In this document: in pieces, positions 16,602 through 27,676 of the stretch | Layout: each line of letters opens with the position of its first letter | Numbering within the stretch: the first letter of the stretch is position 1 | Assembly (NCBI RefSeq): GCF_031954525.1 | Contig: NZ_CP134867.1 | Coordinates: 3,410,001 to 3,474,000, forward strand | Direction of reading: 5' to 3' | Length of the DNA stretch: 64,000 nt | DNA from: Dyella sp. BiH032 | Lineage (GTDB): Bacteria; Pseudomonadota; Gammaproteobacteria; Xanthomonadales; Rhodanobacteraceae | Translations under genes and position numbers: made by a program | Notes under the pieces: generated by a model | What the model was told of the DNA's origin: nothing | Databases searched by the model: none | The model's input: only the letters and a program-made list of their open reading frames with translations

Positions 16602-17686
16602 CGGCGGGTCTCCTTCTCCATGGCGGCGGTGCCGGGCAGGTGCGCCTCCTCGCTGGTGCGGCGCAGGTACGAATCGGCATAGGCGGCCGAACGCGCGGGG
16701 AGCAGCGGATCGTCCGAAGCCTGGATGCCATTGGGCAGCACCAGCGGGTCATAGTTGACGTCCCGGCAGGGCCCGCTGTCCTGCGCTTCCGTGGCAGTGA
16801 GTTCGAGCGTGCCGGCGTCGATCTCGCGGCGCCCGGCCGGCCAGGCCTTGGTGGCGTCGTCGGTCGGGTCGCCCGGATCGGCCAGGGTCATCCACAGATG
16901 CCAGCGCAACGGCCCGGTGGCCAGGCGGCGGGAAAGATCGTCGGCGAGATAATCCGCACCCTGCCCCGCCACTCCGGCATCCGTCGTCTCCGGGACCATG
17001 CGCCAGCGCACCGCGTGGTGCCTGCCCTGCGCATCGACCAGCTCGAACGCGTTCAGACCCCAATAGGTATCCACGGCATAGCTCGCGGACGGCTTGGCCT
17101 GCTTGGCCCAGGCGCGGAATGCGCCGGTTTCCGGATGCGCGGCGAAGAACGCCGCAAGCCTGGCCGGATCGGGCTTGCCCGTCTTCGGATCGGGCTGCTG
17201 CGCCTGCAGCTGTTCGTAGAACGCCCGCGGCGTGGCGACGGGAAACACCGGCATGCTGTTCATGCCGGTGCGCCATTGCTGTCCGTTGGCCTGGGTGAAA
17301 CGCAGCGCCATGCTACGGATCGGCACGCTGCTGTCCGGCGCATAGGGGTTGCCGCCGGGAAGCGCGAAGCGCCCGACCACAGGCACGCTGCCGCCAGCGA
17401 ACACATCCGCTACGGAATACGGCTGCAAAGCGCCATTGCCCGTGAAATGGCCGGTCACGCACACGCCCTTGGCATGGTTGCGCCGGTATCCCGGGTGCAC
17501 GCCGCCATTCGCCTGGAACTGGTCGATCAGCTTCTGCGCGGTGAGCCGCCCGGGCGCCAGCCAGCCGCCGGCATAGCCGACGCCCGCCAAGACCGCCAGG
17601 GGCACGCCGGCGACGACGCCGTAGCGCCACCATCCACGCGCACGCTGCCACATACGGCCTAGGCGGCCGCTCCGGTTCGATGACAT
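16598..17686 (-). CDS. Catalase-family peroxidase (SrpA-like), membrane anchored
   Basis: A 362-residue heme protein of the catalase-related peroxidase group. An N-terminal hydrophobic segment (about 22-42, YGVVAGVPLAVLAGVGYAGG) acts as signal anchor or signal peptide, placing the enzyme in the periplasm. The distal-side region contains RRNHAKGVCVTGHFTGNG with the catalytic His. The proximal heme ligand is the Tyr in RSAAYADSYLRRTSEEAHL. Such proteins are shorter than true catalases and act mainly as organic-substrate peroxidases. It is first in a two-gene operon with the b561 gene. Confidence 0.88.
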   Translation of the reverse strand: MSSNRSGRLGRMWQRARGWWRYGVVAGVPLAVLAGVGYAGGWLAPGRLTAQKLIDQFQANGGVHPGYRRNHAKGVCVTGHFTGNGALQPYSVADVFAGGSVPVVGRFALPGGNPYAPDSSVPIRSMALRFTQANGQQWRTGMNSMPVFPVATPRAFYEQLQAQQPDPKTGKPDPARLAAFFAAHPETGAFRAWAKQAKPSASYAVDTYWGLNAFELVDAQGRHHAVRWRMVPETTDAGVAGQGADYLADDLSRRLATGPLRWHLWMTLADPGDPTDDATKAWPAGRREIDAGTLELTATEAQDSGPCRDVNYDPLVLPNGIQASDDPLLPARSAAYADSYLRRTSEEAHLPGTAAMEKETRR

Positions 17687-17763
17687 GTCGCCCGCCTCGT
17701 GTGATCAGTACGGGGGAATCTTCGTACGGATAAGTCTGCTGGTTACACGCCGGACGACAGATG

Positions 17764-17792
17764 GCAAAAAAGAAGACCCCCTGACGGGGGCC
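17764..17792 (-). terminator. Minus-strand intrinsic terminator with no obvious gene before it
   Basis: Read on the minus strand, GGCCCCC-GTCA-GGGGGTC is followed by TTCTTTTTT. It lies upstream of the catalase-like gene, so it should end a minus-strand transcript originating between here and the fusA terminator at 18463. No convincing minus-strand gene is present there; one short frame (about 17832-17990) reads protein-like on both sides of a TAG and could be a decayed gene. Confidence 0.6.
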
Positions 17793-17996
17793 TTTGGGAG
17801 TGCCTCGGAAGTAACCGCGAGGTTTCACTTTCGGGCGCAAAGATCCTCGGACAGCAGGCCCCGGATGTCCATCGAGAGCTCGTGAAGGATCGTCGCGAGG
17901 GCCTAATTCGCGTTCTGCGTCACGAATTCCGGCGCCGTGACGCTGCCCGCACGAACACTGACGGCGCCTTCACATCGCGCCCGGTATCTAAGGCGC

Positions 17997-18082
17997 GTCG
18001 GGACGGTCTTGACCCCCCTTTCAGCCCTCCCGACAGGCTATTTCCCAACGGATGGCCTGGCCCCCGCAAGGGGGCCATTTTT
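17997..18082 (+). ncRNA. Candidate small RNA with C-rich loops and intrinsic terminator
   Basis: The segment folds by eye into three parts. GTCGGGA (17997) pairs with TCCCGAC (18028) and exposes a loop containing CCCCCC. AGGC (18035) pairs with GCCT and exposes TTTCCC. Then comes the terminator TGGCCCCC-GCAA-GGGGGCCA-TTTTT. C-rich loops presented on successive stems are the known design of the Xanthomonas sRNA sX13, but I cannot show homology, and the 5' end is not defined. The surrounding 830-bp gap 17687-18516 has no convincing protein gene; an open frame through it crosses two terminators. Confidence 0.4.
18058..18082 (+). terminator. Plus-strand intrinsic terminator
   Basis: A perfect 8-bp stem TGGCCCCC / GGGGGCCA with a GCAA tetraloop is followed by TTTTT (18078-18082). 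It is strand-specific: the opposite side has no T-run after the stem. It supports a plus-strand transcript in this gap. Confidence 0.75.
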
Positions 18083-18462
18083 ATGGGCGAATGGTTTTCC
18101 GCGAACGGACGCCCAGCTAGGCTGCATCTTCTATCGTTCACCCATTGCAAGGATTTTCCGGCCACCTGCGCGCACCTACAGGTTTGCTTCGTCGCTCGTA
18201 GTCCACGCCCGGCATACATCGGTGCACATGGATGCCCCAATGCGATGAGGCGGCGACACGGCGGCCTGGGAGGGAGTCCGTCGCGATCTTCGGAACCGTT
18301 AGGGCGCGGCGCAAAAACTCAAGGAACGGCCAGGAAGGCGGCGCATGCCTATGGCAAGGAGACCTCGCGCCAGGCTTGGGCCGCCGTGTCGAACGCCACT
18401 GAAGAGAAGCACGCGATGCCGCGCGGGCCGCCGGCCTTCGGCCGGGCAAGCGAATGCTTGGC

Positions 18463-18493
18463 AAAAAAAAGCCGCCGGGTGTGCCCCGGCGGC
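18463..18493 (-). terminator. fusA terminator
   Basis: On the minus strand GCCGCCGGGG and CCCGGCGGC form a long GC stem with a short ACAC loop, followed by eight Ts. It lies 24 bp downstream of the fusA stop codon. Confidence 0.9.
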
Positions 18494-18516
18494 TCTCTAG
18501 GCGGAGACAGGTCCGC

Positions 18517-20682
18517 TTACTTCGTCTTTTCCTTCTCCATCAGCTTCGCCACCATGCTGGCCGGCACTTCCTCATAGTGGTCGAACTCCATGGTGAAGGT
18601 GCCGCGGCCGCTGGTCGCGGAGCGCAGGAAGTTGATGTAGCCGAACATCTCCGCCAGCGGCACATAGCCCTGCACGAAAGCATTGGTACCGCGCTGGCCC
18701 TGGTCGCTGACCGAGCCACGGCGGCGGTTGATGTCGCCGATCACGTCGCCGAGATAGTCGGCTTCGGTAACCACTTCGAGCTTCATCACCGGCTCCAGCA
18801 GCTTCGGGCTGGACAGCTTGTGCGCTTCGCGGAAGCAGGCGCGGGTGGCGATTTCGAACGCCAGCGCGGAGGAGTCCACGTCGTGGTACTTGCCGTCCAC
18901 CAGGCGCGCCTTGAAGTCGAGCACTTCATAGCCGGCCACCTGGCCTTCGCGCGACTCGACCATCACCGCGTGTTCCACCGCCGGGATGTACTCGCGCGGC
19001 ACGCGGCCGCCGACGATCTCGTCGGAGAACACCACGCCGCTGCCCGGCTCGCCCGGCTCGAAGATGATCTTCACTTCGGCGAACTGGCCCGAACCGCCCG
19101 ACTGCTTCTTGTGCGTGTAAGTGTGTTCCACCGTCTTGCCGAACGCTTCGCGGAAGCTCACGCGCGGCTTGCCCATGTTGGCGTCCACGCCCAGCTCGGT
19201 GCGCATGCGGTCGATGGTGATTTCCAGGTGCAGCTCGCCCATGCCCTTGAGCACGGTCTCGCCGGTTTCCTTGTCCACTTCGAGCTTCAGCGACGGGTCG
19301 GCCTTCACCATCTTGTAGAGCGCGGTGGAGAGCTTGTCGATGTCGTTGCGGCTCTTCGGTTCCACCGCCACGCTGATCACCGGGTCGGGGAAGCGCATGC
19401 GCTCCAGCAGCACCGGATGGGCCGGATCGGTGAGCGAGTCGCCGGTCTCGGTTTCCTTCAGCGAGACGAAGGCGCAGATGTCGCCGGCGCGCACTTCCTC
19501 GATGTCCTTGGTGGCGTTGGCCTGCACTTCCACGATGCGGCCGATGCGCTCCTTCTTGCCGCGGGTGACGTTCTGCAGGGTGTCGCCCTTCTTGATCACG
19601 CCCGAGTAGATGCGGCAGAAGGTCAGGCTGCCGAACTGGTCGTTGATCACCTTGAAGGCCAGCAGGCGCGCCGGAGCGTCGTCCACCACGCCCTGTTCGC
19701 CGACGACGTGGCCGTCCTCGTCGACCAGCGCGATGCCGCCGTTCTCGCCCGGGTACGGCATGTAGTCGACCACGGCGTCGAGCAGCTGCTGCACGCCCTT
19801 GTTGCGGTAGGAGGAGCCGCAGAACACCGGCACCAGCTTGCCGGTCACGCAGCCCTTGCGGATGGCCTTCTTCATCAGCTCGAGGCTGAAGTCGCTGCTC
19901 TTGACGAAGGTCTCGACATCGCCGGCGTGCAGCAGCTTGTCGAAAGCCTCGTCGTCCATTTCCAGCGCGCGCTCGATGGTTTCCTCGCGCAGCTGCAGGA
20001 GGTTGGCCACCCACTCGCGGTCGCCCGCGGCGGAGAACTGGCACTTCGGATGGCTGGCGACCTGATCCAGCGGGATGGTTTCCCAGGTGCTGTCCTTGTC
20101 GTCGCCCTGCCAGACGTAGGCCACGCCGGCCACGAGATCGGCCATGCCGATGAACTCGTCGTGGCTGCCCAGCGGCACCTGGCACAGCAGCGCGTTGGCG
20201 CCCAGGCGGTTCTTGATGCCGTCCACGGCGTGCTTAAAGTTCGCGCCGATGCGGTCCATCTTGTTGATGTAGCACATGCGCGGCACGTTGTACTGGTCGG
20301 CCAGGCGCCAGTTGGTTTCCGTCTGCGGCTCGACGCCGGCCACGCCGTCGAACACCACCACGGCGCCGTCCAGCACGCGCAGCGAACGGTTCACCTCGAT
20401 GGTGAAGTCCACGTGCCCGGGGGTGTCGATCACGTTGATCTGGTGGCCCTTCCACTCGGTCGACACGGCGGCCGACTGGATGGTGATGCCGCGCTTGCGC
20501 TCCTGCTCCAGATAGTCCGTGGTGGTGGAGCCCTTGCCGTCCTTGGTGTCGTGCACGTCCACGATCTGGTGCTTCTTGCCCGTGTAGTACAGGACGCGTT
20601 CGGTCGTGGTGGTCTTGCCGGCATCGATGTGAGCGATGATGCCGATGTTGCGGTAGAGCGAGAGCGGTTTCTGGCGTGCCAT
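18517..20682 (-). CDS. fusA: Elongation factor G (not in a str operon)
   Basis: A 721-residue translational GTPase that drives ribosomal translocation. G-domain motifs are [14 protein letters not shown] (residues 17-30), DTPGHVDF and NKMD; domains II-V follow at normal length and end in KLMEKEKTK. Switch I reads [19 protein letters not shown] and switch II continues [35 protein letters not shown] is of the kind seen in mitochondrial-type and spirochaete-type EF-G rather than the usual str-operon protein. No rpsL, rpsG or tuf adjoins it, so it is probably a second EF-G paralogue. It is divergent from fabV and ends at a strong terminator. Confidence 0.93.
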   Translation of the reverse strand: MARQKPLSLYRNIGIIAHIDAGKTTTTERVLYYTGKKHQIVDVHDTKDGKGSTTTDYLEQERKRGITIQSAAVSTEWKGHQINVIDTPGHVDFTIEVNRSLRVLDGAVVVFDGVAGVEPQTETNWRLADQYNVPRMCYINKMDRIGANFKHAVDGIKNRLGANALLCQVPLGSHDEFIGMADLVAGVAYVWQGDDKDSTWETIPLDQVASHPKCQFSAAGDREWVANLLQLREETIERALEMDDEAFDKLLHAGDVETFVKSSDFSLELMKKAIRKGCVTGKLVPVFCGSSYRNKGVQQLLDAVVDYMPYPGENGGIALVDEDGHVVGEQGVVDDAPARLLAFKVINDQFGSLTFCRIYSGVIKKGDTLQNVTRGKKERIGRIVEVQANATKDIEEVRAGDICAFVSLKETETGDSLTDPAHPVLLERMRFPDPVISVAVEPKSRNDIDKLSTALYKMVKADPSLKLEVDKETGETVLKGMGELHLEITIDRMRTELGVDANMGKPRVSFREAFGKTVEHTYTHKKQSGGSGQFAEVKIIFEPGEPGSGVVFSDEIVGGRVPREYIPAVEHAVMVESREGQVAGYEVLDFKARLVDGKYHDVDSSALAFEIATRACFREAHKLSSPKLLEPVMKLEVVTEADYLGDVIGDINRRRGSVSDQGQRGTNAFVQGYVPLAEMFGYINFLRSATSGRGTFTMEFDHYEEVPASMVAKLMEKEKTK

Positions 20683-20916
20683 GCGGCCGGTTCCGAATAG
20701 GTAGGTGGATGGGCGGGTTGAATGGTTAGCCGCCTAATGTGGGGGGAAAGGCTTACAGAATCCAGTGGGGGCACGGCGATCTTGTGAAAAAGCCGGCAAG
20801 CGCCTGCCTCCTCCCCGGCCCCTCCGGGGGCCCCGAACCTACGTCCCCGTACGGGTAAAACGGCGCCAGTTGGCTAAAATGCCCCGTTTTCACGCCCCTA
20901 GACGGACCCGAGACTC

Positions 20917-22116
20917 GTGATCATCAACCCCAAGATCCGCGGCTTCATCTGCGTCACCGCCCACCCCACCGGCTGCCGGCAGAACGTGCTGGAACAGATC
21001 GAGATCACCCGGAAGGCGGGTGTTTCAGCCGCCGGCCCCAAGCGGGTCCTGGTCATCGGCGCCTCCACCGGCTACGGGCTGGCCTCGCGCATCACGGCGG
21101 CCTTCGGCTACGGCGCGGCCACCCTGGGCGTGTTCTTCGAGAAACCGTCGTCCGAGTCCAAGCCGGGCACCGCCGGCTGGTACAACGCCTGGGCCTTCGA
21201 CGAGACGGCCAAGCAGGCCGGCCTCTACAGCAAGTCGATCAACGGCGACGCCTTCGCCGACGAGACCCGCGAACGGGCCATCGAGATCATCAAGAACGAG
21301 ATGGGCGGCCCGATCGACCTGGTGGTCTATTCGCTGGCCTCCCCCGTGCGCAAGCTGCCGGGCAGCGGCGAGGTGGTGCGCTCGGCGCTCAAGACCGTCG
21401 GGGAAACCTTTACCGCCACTTCGGTGAACACCGACAAGGACGAGGTCATACAGGCCACGGTGGAGCCGGCGACCGAGCAGGAGATCAAGGACACCGTCAC
21501 CGTGATGGGCGGCGAGGACTGGGCGCTGTGGATCGACGCCCTCAGCCGGGCCGGCGTGCTCGCACGGGACGCCAAGACCATCGCCTACAGCTACGTGGGC
21601 ACCGAGATCACCTGGCCGATCTATTGGCACGGCACCCTGGGCAAGGCCAAGCAGCACCTGGACAACACCGCGCGCGAGCTGCGCCAGCGCCATCCCGGCC
21701 TGGATGCCCGCGTGGGCGTGATGAAGTCGGTGGTGACCCAGGCCAGCGCGGCCATTCCGGTGATCCCGCTGTACGTGTCGCTCGCCTTCCGCATCATGAA
21801 GCAGAAGGGCATTCATGAAGGCTGCATCGAGCAGGCCAACCGCCTGTTCCACCAGTTCATGTACCGCGAGGACGGCACGCCCGCACCGCTGGACGCCGAA
21901 GGCCGCCTGCGCCTGGACGACTGGGAGCTGCGCGAGGACGTGCAGCAGGCCTGCAAGGCCCTGTGGCCGACCGTGACCACGGCGAACCTGAAAGAAATTA
22001 CCGATTACGAAGGCTTCAAGGCCGAGTTCCAGAAGCTGTTCGGCTTCGGCCGCAAGGACGTGGATTACGCGGCGGAGGTCAACCCCGACGTGCACTTCGA
22101 CGTCGTGCAACTCTGA
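20917..22116 (+). CDS. fabV: Trans-2-enoyl-CoA/ACP reductase FabV
   Basis: A 399-residue NADH-dependent enoyl reductase completing the elongation cycle of type II fatty acid synthesis. The start is GTG 20917 giving [17 protein letters not shown], the conserved family N-terminus. The cofactor motif is [24 protein letters not shown], split here as [15 protein letters not shown] and ITAAFGYGA. The active-site Tyr-X8-Lys appears as [22 protein letters not shown] in two pieces, [10 protein letters not shown] and [12 protein letters not shown]. FabV enzymes resist triclosan, unlike FabI. A TAAAAT -10-like element lies at 20875. It is transcribed alone and closed by a terminator. Confidence 0.97.
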   Translation: MIINPKIRGFICVTAHPTGCRQNVLEQIEITRKAGVSAAGPKRVLVIGASTGYGLASRITAAFGYGAATLGVFFEKPSSESKPGTAGWYNAWAFDETAKQAGLYSKSINGDAFADETRERAIEIIKNEMGGPIDLVVYSLASPVRKLPGSGEVVRSALKTVGETFTATSVNTDKDEVIQATVEPATEQEIKDTVTVMGGEDWALWIDALSRAGVLARDAKTIAYSYVGTEITWPIYWHGTLGKAKQHLDNTARELRQRHPGLDARVGVMKSVVTQASAAIPVIPLYVSLAFRIMKQKGIHEGCIEQANRLFHQFMYREDGTPAPLDAEGRLRLDDWELREDVQQACKALWPTVTTANLKEITDYEGFKAEFQKLFGFGRKDVDYAAEVNPDVHFDVVQL

Positions 22117-22140
22117 CCCGTACCTCGATGGCCCGATCCA

Positions 22141-22172
22141 AGGCGCCTCCTTCAGGGAGGCGCCTTTTCTTT
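22141..22172 (+). terminator. fabV terminator
   Basis: A perfect 10-bp stem AGGCGCCTCC / GGAGGCGCCT with a TTCAG loop, then TTTTCTTT. It lies 24 bp after the fabV stop. The remaining 230 bp to the next gene show nothing else I can name. Confidence 0.9.
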
Positions 22173-22400
22173 GCGCCTCAGGCAGCCGCGGTCGCCGTGG
22201 CTGAGTCCGTCCAGACTGAATGGATCCCGCATGCCCGGCTCCCTGCACCGAGGGCTAGGACTTATCTGAAAGAGCGCACGCCCGCCGCTTCCTAGACTGC
22301 TGCCGCCCCGTCCGCCTGGCTGTTTTGGACGGGGGCGCGCGGCCGGTCGATGCGGAGACGCACCCGCCCTGTCGCTCCATCAACGAACGGGAGCTATCGC

Positions 22401-22655
22401 ATGGCAACGCACGGCATCTTGGCTTGGTTGGTCATCGGCGCGGTGGCCGGCTGGCTGGCGGGTCTGCTGGTCAAGGGAGGCGGTTTCGGCCTGCTGGTCG
22501 ACATCGTGGTGGGAATCGTCGGCGCCTTCGTCGGCGGCTGGTTGTCTGGCGCTCTGGGTATCAGCTTCGGCGGCGGGCTGCTCGCCTCGATCATCACCGC
22601 GACGCTGGGTGCGGTGGCGCTGCTGTTCGTGCTGCGACTATTCCGACGCGCGTGA
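22401..22655 (+). CDS. GlsB/YeaQ/YmgE-family small membrane protein
   Basis: An 84-residue protein of the transglycosylase-associated (GlsB/YeaQ/YmgE) family. It has three Gly-rich membrane helices: LAWLVIGAVAGWLAGLLVKG, the VGIVGAFVGGWLSGAL stretch, and ITATLGAVALLFVLRLFRR. Members are stress-induced envelope proteins of unknown mechanism. ATG 22401 is preceded by GGGAG and begins the conserved first helix. The gene stands alone. Confidence 0.88.
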   Translation: MATHGILAWLVIGAVAGWLAGLLVKGGGFGLLVDIVVGIVGAFVGGWLSGALGISFGGGLLASIITATLGAVALLFVLRLFRRA

Positions 22656-22705
22656 GCGCATCCGATGCGCGCGCCGCGGGGCGCGCGCCTCCTTGGGGGC
22701 AATGC

Positions 22706-22906
22706 ATGCAAACCGTCGTTTTCCGCATCCAGGAAGACCACAACGGGCTCTGGAGCCTATGGACGGGCGATCTGGTGGTCTCGGCCGGACTGCGCCTGGG
22801 GCCAGCCATCAAACTGGCGCGCGCGCTTGCGCGCGAACGCTGCAGTGAGGACGCGCGCATCGAGCTGGTCAGCTGCGGTCATACCATCGCGGTCGACCGC
22901 TGCTGA
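22706..22906 (+). CDS. Small hypothetical protein, 66 aa
   Basis: A 66-residue soluble protein starting MQTVVFRIQEDHNGLWSL at ATG 22706. It is preceded by TTGGGGGC. The fold looks alpha/beta, with a basic helix AIKLARALARERC followed by a strand ARIELVSCGHTIAVDRC. The layout, a short domain reporting DGxWxL plus a helix, resembles DUF2188-like mini-proteins, but I cannot assign a family. It follows the GlsB-like gene by 50 bp and may be co-transcribed. Confidence 0.6.
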   Translation: MQTVVFRIQEDHNGLWSLWTGDLVVSAGLRLGPAIKLARALARERCSEDARIELVSCGHTIAVDRC

Positions 22907-22912
22907 GCGTGT

Positions 22913-23266
22913 TCAATAGAGGCGCTTGAGCGCCATCACTGCCCGGCGCAGCACGTCGCACAGTTCCGGGTCGACCGCGACCAGACGATCCTCCGTCCGC
23001 AACATCGCCAGCGTCATCTCGTCCCGCAGTGCGGGAGCTCCCCACTCTGCTTCCAGGATGCGCCGCAGCAGCGGCAGGCGGATCCTTGCCAACGAGACCG
23101 GGTCGTCCGGTTTCGCGTCGGCCGCGATCGCGGCCAGCTCGCGCCAAAGGGCCATGTCCTGTGGGCTGTGATAGGGGCGCACACGCGAATCGGCCACCAG
23201 GCGGAGTACGTCGGGAAGCAGTCGGCGTCGGGTGGGCCAGGCCATGGCGGCGGGCAGCGCGCTCAA
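22913..23266 (-). CDS. Hypothetical protein, 117 aa
   Basis: A 117-residue helical protein with no recognised family, signal peptide or membrane segment. It reads MSALPAAMAWPTRRRLLP, then a run of Arg/Leu-rich helices (LARIRLPLLRRILEAEWG; LCDVLRRAVMALKRLY). The likely start is TTG 23266, whose first bases overlap the stop of a short upstream frame as TTGA. ATG 23245 is an alternative. Codon bias supports coding. It converges with the 66-residue gene. Confidence 0.5.
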   Translation of the reverse strand: MSALPAAMAWPTRRRLLPDVLRLVADSRVRPYHSPQDMALWRELAAIAADAKPDDPVSLARIRLPLLRRILEAEWGAPALRDEMTLAMLRTEDRLVAVDPELCDVLRRAVMALKRLY

Positions 23267-23376
23267 CGGGGCGGCTCCGCCGCGGGGACGGCGGCCAGGC
23301 CGGTGCGGCAGCCGATCCGTCCCTGGCTACCGACCGGTCGGGACCGGTCCCATGTCGTGCTGAAGATCCTGCTCAT
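23263..23376 (-). CDS. Possible 37-residue coupled upstream peptide
   Basis: A short frame starting MSRIFSTTWDRSRPV at ATG 23376, with GAGAGG seven bases upstream, ending in a TGA that overlaps the TTG start of the next gene. The overlap and good ribosome-binding site suggest translational coupling. The peptide is basic and Pro/Ala-rich and matches nothing I recognise, so it may be a leader peptide or chance. Confidence 0.3.
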   Translation of the reverse strand: MSRIFSTTWDRSRPVGSQGRIGCRTGLAAVPAAEPPR

Positions 23377-23847
23377 AACTACCTCTCGAACACCCTGGAG
23401 CAGCCGTGCCAGGCACAGGCCGTCCTTCGATCCGGAAGGCGGAAGCGTGCAAAGCCACCACCGAGCCGGTCCGGCGCCCGGTTCGGGAACGCCGCCGGCC
23501 GCCACTTCGCCTTCCACAAAACAGATCCCGGCACCCAGGCGCCAGGGGGCTAGAGCCTGGGGTACCGCCGACGTAGCCTCGCCGACACATACCGTCCTTG
23601 GTATGCGGGAAATCGGGTGCGGCGGGACCGGTCGGCCCCTGGAGGAAGCGATGCGAGCCCCGCTGCACTTGGCAGGGCTCATTGTGGTGATGGGCTGCGG
23701 CCTTAGAATCAGAAAAGTCCTAGAGCAACTGAAATGTGCTTTCAGTCACATCATTTAGGACAAAAGGCGTGCTAGCGCTCTTGAGGTATCAGGAGGCAAG
23801 CCGGCGGGCACCGACAGGATCGCGGAAGGATTCCGAGTGAAGCGGAG
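23377..23847. other. 471-bp gap with no confident gene
   Basis: No recognised gene. One short plus-strand frame, ATG 23651 to TAG 23758 (35 residues, MRAPLHLAGLIVVMGCGLRI), has GGAGG six bases upstream and a hydrophobic N-terminus. It could be a small membrane peptide but has no other support. An AT-richer stretch at 23700-23765 is unlike the surroundings and may hold a promoter. Confidence 0.3.
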
Positions 23848-24468
23848 TTACAGCAAACCGCTGGAACGGGCGTAGTCGAACAGCTGCTTGTCGCCTTCCA
23901 GGCCGAGCTTGCGCATGGCATCGCGCTTCTGCTGGCTGATGGTCTTGACGCTGCGGCCGGTGCGCCGGGCGATTTCGGAGACGGTGACGCCCTGCGCCAG
24001 GAACCGCACCACTTCGGCCTCGCGCGGCGACAGCGCGCCGGTCTCCTCGCCGCCCTCGATCTGCCGGCGGGTGCGCTCGCTGAGGTAGGTACGGCCGGCC
24101 TTGATCATGTCGATGGCGAGCATCAGTTCCCGGGTCATCGCCATCTTGTCCACCACGCCGCGCACGCCCGCGGCGAGCATGCCCTGCACGAGGCCGGGAT
24201 TGCTGAGCATGGTGAGTACCAGTACCGGCAGCGCCGGCCACGCCTCGATCACGCGCGTGAGCATGGCCAGGCCGTCTTCGTCGGGCTTGTCACCCGGCAT
24301 GGCGAAGTCGGTGATCAACAGATCGCAGGGCTCGCGCTCCAGCAAGGCGAAGAGCTCTTTGCCGCTGCGCGCCTCGCCCACGATGCGGAAGCGGTCCCCG
24401 TAGCTCTGCAGAGCCGCCTTCAACCCCATCAGGACGACGGGATGATCGTCGGAAATGATGACCCTCAA
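23848..24468 (-). CDS. RcsB-like LuxR-family response regulator
   Basis: A 206-residue regulator with a receiver domain (phospho-acceptor D54 in LLITDFAMPGDKP, acidic pair in ISDDHP) and a C-terminal LuxR-type helix-turn-helix. The HTH reads LSPREAEVVRFLAQGVTVSEIARR then SVKTISQQKRDAMRKLGL, the latter close to the RcsB recognition helix. The start is TTG 24468, because no ATG or GTG precedes MRVIISDDHP and GGGCAGG lies upstream. It is divergent from the hybrid kinase at 24688, its likely partner, with 219 bp between them. Confidence 0.85.
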   Translation of the reverse strand: MRVIISDDHPVVLMGLKAALQSYGDRFRIVGEARSGKELFALLEREPCDLLITDFAMPGDKPDEDGLAMLTRVIEAWPALPVLVLTMLSNPGLVQGMLAAGVRGVVDKMAMTRELMLAIDMIKAGRTYLSERTRRQIEGGEETGALSPREAEVVRFLAQGVTVSEIARRTGRSVKTISQQKRDAMRKLGLEGDKQLFDYARSSGLL

Positions 24469-24687
24469 CGTACCTGCCCTTGCCTGGGGAATCCCTTCGC
24501 CGCCACGCCTGGCCGGCTCCTGCAGCCGGCGTGTCCGGTTTGTACCGGAGCGGCGGCAACAGTAGCATGAACGCGCAGCGAGGCATGGACAGCGGCCGCC
24601 TGCGCCACGGGGAACATTGCCAGAGCAGGCTGCGGGGACATCCGCGCTTGCCGCGCACCCGATCAGCACCGCGTCGCCAGGAGCGTC

Positions 24688-27543
<2,856 letters not shown>

Positions 27544-27676
27544 CTATTTTCCCCTGGGTTCGCAACAATAGGCGCCGTCTGAATTCCGCACAGTGGGTGG
27601 GTGACCGGACGAACCCATCCGCCTGGAAGGACCGCGCGGTGAGCGTCAGGGGGCGCAACAGGAAAGAGGTTTTCCC

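Noticed and set aside
17882..18577. A 231-codon plus-strand frame in the fusA-catalase gap
   Set aside because: It reads through the plus-strand terminator at 18058 and the fusA terminator and into fusA antisense. Only a short inner part looks protein-like.
18454..20700. A 748-codon open frame antisense to fusA
   Set aside because: It mirrors the third-position GC bias of fusA, has His/Val/Ala-dominated composition and no family features; fusA itself is certain.
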